The translations under genes and the position numbers were made by a program. 64,000 nt of DNA from Xylophilus sp. GOD-11R (GTDB lineage Bacteria; Pseudomonadota; Gammaproteobacteria; Burkholderiales; Burkholderiaceae_C): positions 2,480,001 to 2,544,000 of the forward strand of contig NZ_CP137854.1 of the NCBI RefSeq assembly GCF_033546935.1, read 5' to 3'. The notes under the pieces were generated by a model. The model made no database searches. It was not told where the DNA came from and saw only the letters and a program-made list of their open reading frames with translations. Positions 18,388 to 27,879 of this stretch are shown here, piece by piece. How positions within the stretch are numbered: the stretch's first letter is position 1; each line of letters starts with the position of its first letter.

Positions 18388-20538
18388 ATGCACGATCACG
18401 CACATCCTGTCTCGCCGGACCATCCGGCCGCTCCCGTTACGCCGCCCGCAGGTGTCCGGCCCGCCTCGTCGACCGCCCGGCGCCCCTCGGCGACCGCGCC
18501 CATTGCCTGCTGCGGTTGCCGGCCTGCGCCGGAGCCGAAAGCCAAGGCCGATCACCCCGACCATGCGGGGCACGAACATGGCCACGGCGAACACGGCGAC
18601 CACGCGGAGCACGATCACGATCATTCCGCCCTTCCCGGCCGCTGGCGCCTGGGCGCCGCACTCGCCCTGGCGGCTGCGGCCGAAGGCCTGCATCTGCTGG
18701 CCGGCGAAAGCTCGCCCATCGCGCAATACGGCGGCATGGCACTGGCGGCCGTCGCGATCGGGCTGGCGGGCGTGGGCATCTATGCGTCGGGATGGAAATC
18801 GCTGCTGCGGGGCCAACTCGGCATCGACGCGCTGATGGCAGTGGCGGTCACTGGCGCCTTCCTGCTCGGCCAGTGGCCGGAAGCCGCCATGGTGATGGCC
18901 CTCTACGCGCTGGCCGAACGCATCGAGGAAGCGGCCGCGACCCGGGCGCGCAATGCGGTGGGCAGCCTGCTCGCGCTGCGGCCCGAAAATGCCGAAGTGC
19001 GCGACGCCGCCGGCACCTGGACGAAACAGCCGCTCGATGCCGTGACCCTGGGCGCCACCGTGCGCATCGGCCCGGGCGGGCGCATTCCGTTCGACGGTAC
19101 CGTCACCGAAGGCCGCGGCGCGGTGGACGAGGCGAGCATTTCCGGCGAAAGCCTGCCGGTCGACAAGGCGCCTGGCGACACGCTGTTCGCCGGCACGCTC
19201 AACGCGGAGTCGTCGCTCGAATTCCGGGTCGATTCGGTCGACGGCCAGACGACGCTGGACCGCACCATCCGCTCGGTGGAAGAAGCCCAATCCGCGCTGG
19301 CGCCGACGCAACGGCTGGTCGACCGCTTCGCCAAGGTCTACACGCCGATCGTCTTCGGGCTGGCGGTGCTGCTGGCCGTGGGGGCACCGCTGGTGCTTGG
19401 CTGGGCCTGGCGCGATGCCGTGTACCGCGCGTTGGTGCTGCTCGTCATCGCCTGCCCCTGCGCGCTGGTGCTGTCGACGCCGGTGACGGTGGTGAGTGCG
19501 CTCGCGGCAGCAGCACGGCGCGGCATCCTGATCAAGGGGGGCGTGTGGCTGGAACAGGCACGGTTGCTGCGCCTGGTGGCTTTCGACAAGACCGGCACAC
19601 TGACCCAGGGAAAGCCGGTGCTGGTGGAACACCGGCTGACCCGAGCTGATCAGGATGCCGGCTCGGCGCTGGCAGATGCGGCCGCGCTGGCGATGCGCTC
19701 CGACCACCCGGTCTCCAAGGCCCTGGTGGCCGGCTTGCCCGACGAGGTGCGCGATGCGGCGCCGGTTGTCGACGACTTCCGCGCGCTCAGCGGCCGCGGC
19801 GTGGCCGGTCGCATCGCCGGCCGTTCAATGCTGTTGGGCAATCGCCGCCTGATGACCGAACAGGGCTTCTGGACCGAAGCTGTCGAGGCGATGGTCGCGC
19901 CGCACGAACAGGCGGGCCGCAGCGTGACGCTGCTGGCCGACGGCCAGGCGGTGCGTGCCGTCTTCGCCGTGGCCGACACCTTGCGGCCGAGCGCCCGTGA
20001 AGCGGTCGAAGCGCTGGCGCGCCTGGGCATCGGCAGCGCCATGCTGACCGGCGACCACCCCGCCGCCGCGCAGGCCATCGCGCGCGAAGCGGGCATCACG
20101 CAGGTTCGCGCCGGGTTGCTGCCCGACGAGAAGCTGGCGGCCATCGCCGAATTGCAAGGTCTGCACGGCCAGGTGGCGATGGCGGGGGACGGCATCAACG
20201 ATGCGCCGGCGCTCGCCCGGGCCGATATCGGCGTGGCGATCGGCGCGGCCGGCACCGATGTGGCGGTGGAGACGGCCGGCATCGTGATCCTGCACGACGA
20301 CCTGCGTCGGGTCGCCGAGGTGGTCCGGCTTTCGCGCCGCACCCGCACGGTGCTCTTGCAGAACATCGCCATCGCGCTGGGGCTGAAACTGGTGTTTCTG
20401 GTGTTGGCCATCGCCGGGCTGGCCACGATGTGGATGGCGGTGTTCGCCGATGTCGGCGCGAGCCTGCTGGTCATCGCCAATGGGCTGCGCATGCTGCGCT
20501 TGGGCAGCAGTGGCGGCGGCGCCCGCGCTCACGGATGA
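18388..20538 (+). CDS. cadA: Cd/Zn/Pb-translocating P1B-type ATPase
   Basis: A 716-residue heavy-metal ATPase. It has the ion-binding CPC at residues 356-358 (VIACPCALVLS), phosphorylated Asp400 in DKTGTLT, the actuator motif SGESLPVDK, the HP motif (RSDHPVSKAL) and GDGINDAPALARAD. About eight membrane helices fit the P1B layout. Unlike ZntA/CadA of E. coli or Gram-positives, the N-terminus has no HMA domain with GMTCxxC; instead it has a CCGC patch (residues 41-44) and a His/Asp-rich run (HEHGHGEHGDHAEHDHDH, residues 62-79). It would export Cd, Zn or Pb from the cytosol. Its last 10 bases overlap the convergent coiled-coil gene. Confidence 0.93.
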   Translation: MHDHAHPVSPDHPAAPVTPPAGVRPASSTARRPSATAPIACCGCRPAPEPKAKADHPDHAGHEHGHGEHGDHAEHDHDHSALPGRWRLGAALALAAAAEGLHLLAGESSPIAQYGGMALAAVAIGLAGVGIYASGWKSLLRGQLGIDALMAVAVTGAFLLGQWPEAAMVMALYALAERIEEAAATRARNAVGSLLALRPENAEVRDAAGTWTKQPLDAVTLGATVRIGPGGRIPFDGTVTEGRGAVDEASISGESLPVDKAPGDTLFAGTLNAESSLEFRVDSVDGQTTLDRTIRSVEEAQSALAPTQRLVDRFAKVYTPIVFGLAVLLAVGAPLVLGWAWRDAVYRALVLLVIACPCALVLSTPVTVVSALAAAARRGILIKGGVWLEQARLLRLVAFDKTGTLTQGKPVLVEHRLTRADQDAGSALADAAALAMRSDHPVSKALVAGLPDEVRDAAPVVDDFRALSGRGVAGRIAGRSMLLGNRRLMTEQGFWTEAVEAMVAPHEQAGRSVTLLADGQAVRAVFAVADTLRPSAREAVEALARLGIGSAMLTGDHPAAAQAIAREAGITQVRAGLLPDEKLAAIAELQGLHGQVAMAGDGINDAPALARADIGVAIGAAGTDVAVETAGIVILHDDLRRVAEVVRLSRRTRTVLLQNIAIALGLKLVFLVLAIAGLATMWMAVFADVGASLLVIANGLRMLRLGSSGGGARAHG

Positions 20539-20849
20539 CTGGGTCGTAGCCGGGAGCGCTGCACCACCACATGGGCGGCAGGTGCCAGGCGGTGCAGTCT
20601 TTCGCGTTTCATGGTCTGCAGGCGCTCGCCGAGGGACTCGATGGTGCGCGCGAGTTCCAGGCGGCGCGGCAGGCCGGGCACCGATGCCGCGAGTTCGTCG
20701 CGGTCCTGGCGCGCGAAGGCCAGTTCGCTTTCGCGCCGGATCAGCGCGGCCCGCAGGCGGATGTTCTCGGCTTCGAGGGCCGATAGCTGGTCGAGCAAGG
20801 TGCGCCGGTCCGGCGGCTTGCTCGCGGTGGTGATCGAAGGACTGGACAA
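20529..20849 (-). CDS. small coiled-coil protein (TTG start)
   Basis: A 106-residue protein. The start is a TTG with a strong AGGAG ribosome site six bases upstream. Residues 14-80 are strongly coiled-coil (LLDQLSALEAENIRLRAALI, then ARTIESLGERLQTMKRERL), with Leu in heptad positions. The ends are short and basic. It has no membrane segment. Such small heptad proteins often act as adaptors; no family is recognised. It converges on cadA with a 10-base overlap of coding ends. Confidence 0.55.
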   Translation of the reverse strand: MSSPSITTASKPPDRRTLLDQLSALEAENIRLRAALIRRESELAFARQDRDELAASVPGLPRRLELARTIESLGERLQTMKRERLHRLAPAAHVVVQRSRLRPSHP

Positions 20850-21056
20850 CGTGCTCTCCTGGTGAAGCGCCGCTAGGCCGAGGGCCCGAACGGCATGCGT
20901 AGATTCTTGATCACGCCTGCGGTAATCACGCCGAAATGGGCTGGTCCGCCCGGGCTAGCGGCGTTGGGGCGAACCGGTTCGAAAGGTTACTTGTCGGTGG
21001 TATGTCGGACAGGCTTGCCGCTGGATGCGAGCGCGCCGGCTGGAAGATTCCGCGCC

Positions 21057-22145
21057 TCAGAAGAGATGCGTCTGCCCGCCGACGCCGGGTGGCCGAAAGT
21101 GTTCCAGCGTCGACACGGTGCGTTCCCGGTTCAGGCCGAAGCGGCGGGTCGCTGTTTCGAAGCGGCGGCGGATCAGCTCCGACCAGAGCCCGCTGCCCTT
21201 CATGCGGGTGGCGAAGTCGGCGTCGTAGTCGCGGCCGCCCCGCATTTCCTGGATACGCGCCATGACCCGGGCCGCGCGCTGCGGATAGTGCAGATCGAGC
21301 CATTCGCGAAACAGCGGCGCCACTTCCCAGGGCAGCCGCACCACCGTGTAGAAGGCGCTGCGGGCGCCGGCCTCGCGGGCGGCTTCGAGCACCTGTTCCA
21401 TGTCCTCGGTAATGAAGGGAATCTGCGGCGCCACGCTGACCCCCACCGGCACGCCCGCGTCGACCAGCGCCCGGATGGTCTGCAGCCGCCGGTGCGGAGC
21501 GGCGGCGCGCGGTTCCAGGATGCGGGCCAGGCGCGCGTCGAGCGTGGTGATGGTGATGTAGACGGCGGCCAGGCGTTTTTGAGCCAGCGGCGCGATCAGG
21601 TCGAGGTCGCGCTCGACGGCGCTCGATTTGGTGACTAGCCCGAACGGATGGCGAGCCTCGCCGAGCACTTCGATGACCGAACGGGTGAGTCGCAGCTCGC
21701 GCTCGATCGGCTGGTAGCAGTCGGTGGCGGTGCCGATGGCGATGTGGCTGGGCCGGTAACCCGGACGGGCGAGTTCCTGGCGAAGTACGTCGGCGATGTT
21801 GCGCTTGGCGATGAGCTGGGTCTCGAAATCCAGACCCGGCGAAAAGTTGAGATAACTGTGCGTGGGCCGCGCAAAACAATAGATGCAACCGTGTTCGCAG
21901 CCGCGATATGGATTGATCGACGCGTCGAACGGAATGTCGGGCGAGTCGTTGCGGCTGATGACGCTCTTGGCATCTTCGAAATGGATCTGGGTGCGGATCT
22001 GGGCGGGCCGGTCGGCCTGGAGATCGGCCAGGGTATCCCAGCCGTCGTCCCAGGCATCGCGCTCGTCTCGCGAAAAGCGGTGGGCTAGCTGCGTGGCGCT
22101 GCCACGGCCCTTGATGGCTTCGACGGGAATGCGGGTGGTGCTCAC
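21057..22145 (-). CDS. PA0069-family radical SAM protein (GTG start)
   Basis: A 362-residue radical SAM protein. The cluster motif CxxxCxxC is in GCEHGCIYCFARPTHSY, and the rest of the TIM barrel follows (IAIGTATDCYQPIERE; SVAPQIPFITEDMEQVLEAA). The closest named groups are the PA0069 family and spore photoproduct lyase-like enzymes. The GTG start has a GAGG eight bases upstream; the frame continues further upstream as non-coding antisense. It begins only 23 bases after dnaE2 stops on the same strand, so it may belong to the SOS mutasome transcript. The substrate of the family is not established. Confidence 0.88.
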   Translation of the reverse strand: MSTTRIPVEAIKGRGSATQLAHRFSRDERDAWDDGWDTLADLQADRPAQIRTQIHFEDAKSVISRNDSPDIPFDASINPYRGCEHGCIYCFARPTHSYLNFSPGLDFETQLIAKRNIADVLRQELARPGYRPSHIAIGTATDCYQPIERELRLTRSVIEVLGEARHPFGLVTKSSAVERDLDLIAPLAQKRLAAVYITITTLDARLARILEPRAAAPHRRLQTIRALVDAGVPVGVSVAPQIPFITEDMEQVLEAAREAGARSAFYTVVRLPWEVAPLFREWLDLHYPQRAARVMARIQEMRGGRDYDADFATRMKGSGLWSELIRRRFETATRRFGLNRERTVSTLEHFRPPGVGGQTHLF

Positions 22146-22168
22146 GGTGGATGCCTCGGTTCTTCTTT

Positions 22169-25100
22169 TCAGTGAAAGTCGCGGCTCTTGCGGGTGCCGA
22201 GCCGACCGAGCCAGTGCGACATGTCCTTGAACTTCCGGCCCAGCAGGTGGCGCACCTGGCCGCCGCTGTCCTTGTCGCGCTGCCAGGTGCCGCTGACGGC
22301 CAGCAGGCGCGACTTGAGCAGCGCTTCGCGCCACTGCTCCACCGCGTCGGCCCAGACGATGACGTTGACGATGCCGGTCTCGTCTTCCAGGGTGACGAAC
22401 AGCGTGCCCTTGGCCGTGGGCGGGCGCTGGCGCATGGTGACGATGCCGCAGGTGCGCACCACGCTGCCGTGCGGCAGGTCGCGCAGGGCGCGGGCGGTCT
22501 GCAACCGGTAGTGGTCCATTCTTTCGCGCAGCAGGGCCAGCGGATGGCGGCGCAGGGTGAGCCCCAGGGAAGCGTAGTCGCCGACGATCTCTTCGAACTC
22601 GCCGGCACGGGGCATCTCGAGCGCCGGCTCGTTGACCGGCACGCCACGCAGCAGCGCGGGTGCGCGTTTCTGGGCGCTGGCTTCCCACATCTGCTGGCGC
22701 CGGTGGCCCGCGAGCGACTGCAGCGCGTCGGCCGCGGCCAGGGCCTGCATGTCTCGGGTGTCGAGCTCGGCGCGCAGGGCCAGGTCTTCGGTGCTGGTGA
22801 ACGGCGCCTGCTCGCGCGCGGCGACGATGCGTTGCATGCCCGCTTCGGACAAGCCCCCCACCAGCCGCAGCGACAGCCGCACCGCCGGCTGCGGCAGCCG
22901 CCCGGGTTGCGGCACCCGGGTACCGGGCCAGACCGGCTCGCCCGGCGCAGCGCGAGAAGGCATGCCCGTCGCGGCTTCGGGCCGGGGCCGCGTGGCCCAT
23001 TCGACGCCGGTGTAGAGCCGCTTCGACACCCGCGAGGGCATCTCCAGCACCGAATCGATGCCGCTGGCGCACACGTCCACTGGCCGCACTTCCACCTGGT
23101 GGCGGCGGGCGTCCTGCACCAGCTGCGAGGGCGAATAGAAACCCATGGGCTGGGCATCGAGGATGCCGGCCAGGAAGGCGGCCGGCTCGTGGCACTTGAT
23201 CCAGCAGCTCAAATAGACCAGCAGCGCGAAGCTGGCGGCATGGCTTTCCGGAAAGCCGTATTCGCCGAAACCCTTGATCTGCTCGAAGACGCCATGGGCG
23301 AAGTCCTGGGGATAGCCTCGGTCGATCATTCCCTGCACCAGCGCGTCCTGGAAATGCGCCACGCCACCCTTGCGCCCCCAGCCGGCCATGGAGCGACGCA
23401 GGCCGTCGGCCTTGTCGGCGCTGAATCCGGCCGCGTCCATGGCCAGCTGCATCACCTGCTCCTGGAAGATGGGCACGCCCAGGGTGCGCTTGAGCGATCG
23501 TTCGAGCTCGTCCTTGATATAGACGATCTGCTTGCCCTCGCGCCGCGCCTGCCGCGCCTTGAGGTAGGGATGCACCATCTTTCCCTGGATCGGCCCGGGC
23601 CGCACGATGGCGACTTCCACCACAAGGTCGTAGAACTCGCGCGGCAGCAGGCGCGGCAGCATCGACATCTGCGCGCGGCTTTCCACCTGGAACACGCCGA
23701 TGGTGTCGGCGGTGCACACCATGTCGAACACCTCCGCCTGGTCGCGCGGGATCTCGGCCATGGTCCATTCGAGGCCGCGCCAGCGGTTGCGAAAGTCGAT
23801 CATGCGGCGCAGCGCCGACAGCATGCCGAGTGCCAGCACATCCACCTTCATCAGGCCGACGGCTTCGAGGTCGGCTTTCTCCCACTGGATGATGGAGCGG
23901 TCTTTCATGCTGGCGGGCTCGACCGGTACCAGGCGCGTCAGCGGCCCTTCCGTCAGCACGAAGCCGCCCACGTGCTGGCTGAGATGGCGGGGAAATTCAC
24001 GCAATTCGCAGGTGAGCTTGAGCCACTGGTCGATGAGGCCTTGCGGCGCGCTCACCCCGGAGCGCTCCTGCGCTTCGGCGATCTGCTGTTTCAGGATGTC
24101 CTTGTCGAACCAGTAGTGGTCCTTGGCAAAGGCGTCGACCAGCGCCTCGGGCACGCCGAGTGCCGCGCCCACGTCGCGAATCGCCATGCGCGAGCGGTAG
24201 CGCACCACTACGGCGGCGATGGCGGCGCGGTCGCGGCCGTACTTTTTGTAGATGTACTGAATGACCTCTTCGCGCCGCTGGTGCTCGAAATCGACGTCGA
24301 TATCCGGCGGCTCGTCGCGCTCCTTGCTGATGAACCGTTCGAACAGCAGGTTGGAATCGTCCGGCCGGACCTCGGTGATGCCCAGGCAATAGCAGACCAC
24401 CGAGTTGGCGGCCGAACCCCGGCCCTGGCAAAGGATCTTCTCGACGCGCGCGAACCGCACGATGTCCTCGACCGTCAGGAAATACATCTCGTAGTTCTTG
24501 AAGGCGATGAGCTCGAGCTCTTGCTCGATCTGGTCCAGCACCTTCTGCGTGGCGCCGTCGGGATAGCGGGTCTTCACGCCTTCCTCCACCAATCTGCGCA
24601 GCGCCTGGGCAGACGTCAGCCCGGGAGGAATGGTTTCGCGGGGGTAGTGGTAGGCGATCTCCTCCATCTTGAACGTGCATCGCCCAGCCAGCAGTTGCGT
24701 GGCCTGGAGAAGTTCGGCCGGATACAGCTCGCCCAGCCGTTCCAGCGGCCGCAGATAGCGCTGGGCGTTGCGTTGCAGGGCAAAGCCGCATTCGGCCACC
24801 GGTCGCCCATGGCGCACCGCGGTAAGCACGTCCTGCAGGGGTTTGCGCGAGGACTTGTGCATGTGCACGTCGCCGCAGGCCAGCAGCGGCAAGCCGGCGG
24901 CCGCTGCGCCCTGCTGCAGCATGTCGAGCCAGAGGTCGTCGTCGAATTCGCAGAAGAGCTCGACGCCCAGCCACAGGCCATGCGCACCGAAACGCTCCAC
25001 CGCCGTGATCAGGCGCGCCTGCAGGTCGAGCGCATCGACCGGCTGGCCGGGCGGCCGGTGCGGCAGGTAGATGCGTTCGCAGCCGTGCAGCAGCGAGAAG

Positions 25101-25648
25101 TCGATGGCGCGAACCTCGTATTCGCCCTTGTGGGCCGCGCCGCGCGCGGCGGTTATCGCCTGGCACAAGCCACCCCAGCCGTCCAGGTCGCGGGCGATGG
25201 CGACCAACCGGGCGCCGTCTTCGAGCAGAAATTCGCTGCCGTAGAGAAGATGGATGTCGGGTGGTTCTGGGGGGGTGGGTGCGTCACCTTGGGCGCCCTG
25301 GTCGGGATGGTCCTTGCGCCAGTCCTCGATCAGGTGGCGGCGGAACTGGCGCAGGCCGTCCCAGGCGCGCACCACGCCCGATACCGAGCATTCGTCGGTG
25401 ATGGCGATGCCCCGGTAACCCAGGGCCAGCGCCTGCAGCACCAGTTCGTCGGGGTGCGAGGCGCCGCGCTGGAAGCTGAAGTTGGTGATGCAGTGCAGTT
25501 CGGTATAGGCGGCAGTGGCTGGGCCGGGCACGGGCATGCCAGCGGACGCCTCGACGCCGGGCTGCGCCTTGTCCTGCACCCGCAAAGGCGCAGGAAAAGG
25601 CAAGACCGGCGCCGGACGCCCCTGCAGATTGATTTCGCGCTCAGGCAT
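22169..25648 (-). CDS. dnaE2: error-prone DNA polymerase DnaE2 (ImuC)
   Basis: An 1159-residue C-family polymerase. It has the N-terminal PHP domain (YTELHCITNFSFQRGASHP), the fingers/palm with catalytic acids in PPDIDVDFEH, GSAANSVVCYCLG, and the C-terminal OB-fold (GIVTMRQRPPTAKGTLFVTL). It lacks the tau-binding tail of replicative DnaE and is shorter, as expected for DnaE2. It performs translesion synthesis in complex with ImuB and ImuA after DNA damage. The ATG lies inside the imuB end (8-base overlap), indicating coupled translation from the imuA promoter. Confidence 0.95.
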   Translation of the reverse strand: MPEREINLQGRPAPVLPFPAPLRVQDKAQPGVEASAGMPVPGPATAAYTELHCITNFSFQRGASHPDELVLQALALGYRGIAITDECSVSGVVRAWDGLRQFRRHLIEDWRKDHPDQGAQGDAPTPPEPPDIHLLYGSEFLLEDGARLVAIARDLDGWGGLCQAITAARGAAHKGEYEVRAIDFSLLHGCERIYLPHRPPGQPVDALDLQARLITAVERFGAHGLWLGVELFCEFDDDLWLDMLQQGAAAAGLPLLACGDVHMHKSSRKPLQDVLTAVRHGRPVAECGFALQRNAQRYLRPLERLGELYPAELLQATQLLAGRCTFKMEEIAYHYPRETIPPGLTSAQALRRLVEEGVKTRYPDGATQKVLDQIEQELELIAFKNYEMYFLTVEDIVRFARVEKILCQGRGSAANSVVCYCLGITEVRPDDSNLLFERFISKERDEPPDIDVDFEHQRREEVIQYIYKKYGRDRAAIAAVVVRYRSRMAIRDVGAALGVPEALVDAFAKDHYWFDKDILKQQIAEAQERSGVSAPQGLIDQWLKLTCELREFPRHLSQHVGGFVLTEGPLTRLVPVEPASMKDRSIIQWEKADLEAVGLMKVDVLALGMLSALRRMIDFRNRWRGLEWTMAEIPRDQAEVFDMVCTADTIGVFQVESRAQMSMLPRLLPREFYDLVVEVAIVRPGPIQGKMVHPYLKARQARREGKQIVYIKDELERSLKRTLGVPIFQEQVMQLAMDAAGFSADKADGLRRSMAGWGRKGGVAHFQDALVQGMIDRGYPQDFAHGVFEQIKGFGEYGFPESHAASFALLVYLSCWIKCHEPAAFLAGILDAQPMGFYSPSQLVQDARRHQVEVRPVDVCASGIDSVLEMPSRVSKRLYTGVEWATRPRPEAATGMPSRAAPGEPVWPGTRVPQPGRLPQPAVRLSLRLVGGLSEAGMQRIVAAREQAPFTSTEDLALRAELDTRDMQALAAADALQSLAGHRRQQMWEASAQKRAPALLRGVPVNEPALEMPRAGEFEEIVGDYASLGLTLRRHPLALLRERMDHYRLQTARALRDLPHGSVVRTCGIVTMRQRPPTAKGTLFVTLEDETGIVNVIVWADAVEQWREALLKSRLLAVSGTWQRDKDSGGQVRHLLGRKFKDMSHWLGRLGTRKSRDFH

Positions 25649-27086
25649 ACAGGCCGTGCAGGAACCAGGGCCCGCCCTCGTGGTGAGGTTCGCCGCTTTC
25701 GTCCCTGGTTTTTTCGTCGACGTCCGCCTGCCCGGCGGCCTCCGGCGCAGCCTGCGGAATGAGCGCCGTGTCGGGATCGTGGTGCCGAGGCGGCCGACGC
25801 TCCTGGAAGATCCACACCAACCCGCCGCCGGGGCTCTCGGCGATGTAGTAGTCGCGGGCGGTGCGTTGCGGCGATGTGCCCTCCAGGCCGCTCCACCAGC
25901 CGGTTTCCAGCCGTTGCGGTCCGGCCAGGGTGCGCAGCGCACCCCGCCATTGGGGTACGGCCTGCCGCGTTTCGAGCGGGATCGGCTCCGGCAGCAGCCA
26001 GCCCGGATACAGCGTGTCGGCCTGAATCTGCGGCGCGCTCGCCTGCATCGCCCGCCACGGCGCCGACAGGCTTCGCAGGTGCGCGCGGGCCGGCAGCCAG
26101 CGCTGCATGGATTCGGGCCGGTGCGATGCCTGCGGGCTGGCGGTGAGCACGCATTCCTCGCCCAACCGGGCGCTGAGCCGCTCGACCAGTTCATGCAGGG
26201 CATCGCCCTGGCGGTTGTCCTCGGGCAGAAAACTGGTGCTGGCGCCGCCCCAGGGCGCGGTGTCGAGCGAGCGCAGCCGCAGCCAGCTGGCGGGCGCGGA
26301 CATCTTCTGCAGCGCCAGTCGCTCGCCGAGCAGTCGTTGCAGATGGGCCATGTCCTGCAGCGGCTCGGCGGTGCGCACCACCAGTTGCTCGAAAGCCGGC
26401 AGATCGACGCCGTCGATGCGCTTGAGGTCCAGCGTCCATTGCAGTTCCAGCGCCAGCACGCCGAGCTGCCGCGATCGCAACCAGATCTGGAGCGATCGCA
26501 ACAGGCGGCTGGCCGACCACATCAGCTCCGGCGCCCGTTCGGCCAGCGCGACCAGTTCCACCTTCTGGTCGAAATGCTCGGGCAACTCCAGCCAGCGATG
26601 CACCTCGGGACGGCGTCCCCAGGCCAGGTCGAGCGCATCGCGCAGCGCCGGCCCGAAACGCCGGGCCAGCCCCGAACGGGGAAGCCGTTCCACATCGCCC
26701 CACAGCAGGCAACCCAGTCGCTCCAGCATGTCGAGGTGCTCGCGCGCCGCCGACAGGCTGTGCAGGGGAAGCTCCGCTGGAACGCGGGCCGGCGGTCGTT
26801 GCCCGGCGGCCATCAGGCGCAGGCGGGCCAGCGCCGTCAGGCTGTTGTCGCCCTGCGCGCCCAACAGGCCGAAGCCGGGTGCCGGATTGCGGGCCCGCAA
26901 TTCGGCACGCAGGGCCTGCGCCCCACCCCACAGGCGTTCGCAGGCCGAAACCTCGATCAGCAGGGCCTCCTCCAGCCAGGCCACACGCGGCGAGAACTGC
27001 AAGGCCCACCAGCCCAATGCCTCGGCGCAAGGCAATGGGATGTCGGCGCCGGGCTCAGGCCGCCACAGAAGTGCGATCCAGCGCAT
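25641..27086 (-). CDS. imuB: ImuB, Y-family polymerase-like mutasome protein
   Basis: A 481-residue DinB/Y-family-like protein. The N-terminus (MRWIALLWRPEP) lacks the paired acidic metal ligands of active Y-family polymerases, the known trait of ImuB, which acts as a scaffold that ties DnaE2 to the beta clamp. Recognisable segments are EVSACERLWGG, GCLLWGDVERLPRSGLARRF and the ARDYYIAESPGG...WIFQERRP end. The ATG chosen has AAGG upstream; it overlaps imuA by 32 bases. The stop overlaps the dnaE2 start by 8 bases. Confidence 0.9.
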   Translation of the reverse strand: MRWIALLWRPEPGADIPLPCAEALGWWALQFSPRVAWLEEALLIEVSACERLWGGAQALRAELRARNPAPGFGLLGAQGDNSLTALARLRLMAAGQRPPARVPAELPLHSLSAAREHLDMLERLGCLLWGDVERLPRSGLARRFGPALRDALDLAWGRRPEVHRWLELPEHFDQKVELVALAERAPELMWSASRLLRSLQIWLRSRQLGVLALELQWTLDLKRIDGVDLPAFEQLVVRTAEPLQDMAHLQRLLGERLALQKMSAPASWLRLRSLDTAPWGGASTSFLPEDNRQGDALHELVERLSARLGEECVLTASPQASHRPESMQRWLPARAHLRSLSAPWRAMQASAPQIQADTLYPGWLLPEPIPLETRQAVPQWRGALRTLAGPQRLETGWWSGLEGTSPQRTARDYYIAESPGGGLVWIFQERRPPRHHDPDTALIPQAAPEAAGQADVDEKTRDESGEPHHEGGPWFLHGLYA

Positions 27087-27861
27087 GTTCGGCCTTGGAG
27101 GCAAGAAAGAAGGATTCCAGCCGAACGACGGTGGCGCCGGTGGCGGATGCCGCCTGGGGCTCCGGCATTCGCTGGGCGCGCCTGCGTCGGCTGGCTTCGA
27201 GCACCGCCGCCAGGCGGGCCGGCTGGGAGGCCACCGGTATCGGTCGGCTCAACGGCGGGCCGCGCCGCTTGAGCAGGTGCAGCGTCATGGTGTCGGCGCT
27301 GTCCCCCTGCTCCACCGACAGGCGCAGCCGCGCGGGAGACGATTGCCCGGCCGAGCCCTGCGGCCGAAAAACCCACAGCAGGCGCTCGTATTGAGCGGCC
27401 GCCAGTTGCAGCCGTCGCAGGTCACCCACCCGCGCCTGCGGCAGCCAGGCCACCACCGCCGACACATCGCGACAGCGCAAGGACTGCTCGCATGCCCACA
27501 GCCGGGCATTCGCCGCATCGCAGCGCACCCACAGCAAGGCTTCGGGCGGCAAGCCCTGCGCGGCCAGCGCCGGGCCGAAAGGCCGATGCGGCGCTCCGAC
27601 CAGCGCCACCGGCCGCCCCTGGGCCGACACCAATCGCGACAGCGCCGGCAGCAGCAGCGGCCAGGCGAATGTTTCAGCACCGGCGTGCAGCACCTCGCTC
27701 ATCGCCCCGACCGGCCAGCCGCCACCGGGCAATTCGGCGTCGAGCGCCGGGAAGCCGCTGGACTCGATCTCGCTTTCGGCGTGCGCCAGGCTGTCGCCGC
27801 TCCAGATCTGGGAGAGCGCTCCGGGCAAATACGCGGGCTGGAGAATGGCGGCAACTGGCAT
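27055..27861 (-). CDS. imuA: ImuA, RecA-like mutasome/SOS protein
   Basis: A 268-residue ImuA (SulA/RecA-like) protein, the first gene of the imuA-imuB-dnaE2 operon. It has the family N-terminal ALDAELPGGGWPVGAMSEVL, corresponding to the RecA strand-loop region but without a Walker A lysine, then the PVALVGAPHRPFGPALAAQG segment. The product is needed for mutasome-dependent mutagenesis. The ATG is immediately downstream of a LexA box. Start at 27861 fits because the frame upstream would run through the operator. Confidence 0.88.
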   Translation of the reverse strand: MPVAAILQPAYLPGALSQIWSGDSLAHAESEIESSGFPALDAELPGGGWPVGAMSEVLHAGAETFAWPLLLPALSRLVSAQGRPVALVGAPHRPFGPALAAQGLPPEALLWVRCDAANARLWACEQSLRCRDVSAVVAWLPQARVGDLRRLQLAAAQYERLLWVFRPQGSAGQSSPARLRLSVEQGDSADTMTLHLLKRRGPPLSRPIPVASQPARLAAVLEASRRRRAQRMPEPQAASATGATVVRLESFFLASKAEHALDRTSVAA

Positions 27862-27863
27862 GC

Positions 27864-27879
27864 CTGTATTTTTATACAG
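27864..27879 (-). promoter_or_regulatory. LexA (SOS) box of the imu operon
   Basis: The minus strand reads CTGTATAAAAATACAG, a perfect CTGT-N8-ACAG match to the proteobacterial LexA operator. It ends two bases before the imuA ATG. A TATAAA inside it can serve as -10, so LexA would sit on the promoter itself and the leader would be only a few bases long. Confidence 0.92.

Noticed and set aside
22151..25762. Very long plus-strand reading frame of about 1200 codons opposite dnaE2
   Set aside because: It is the antisense of dnaE2; codon bias makes stop codons rare there, and the product has the Arg/His/Gln/Ala-rich composition of shadow frames.
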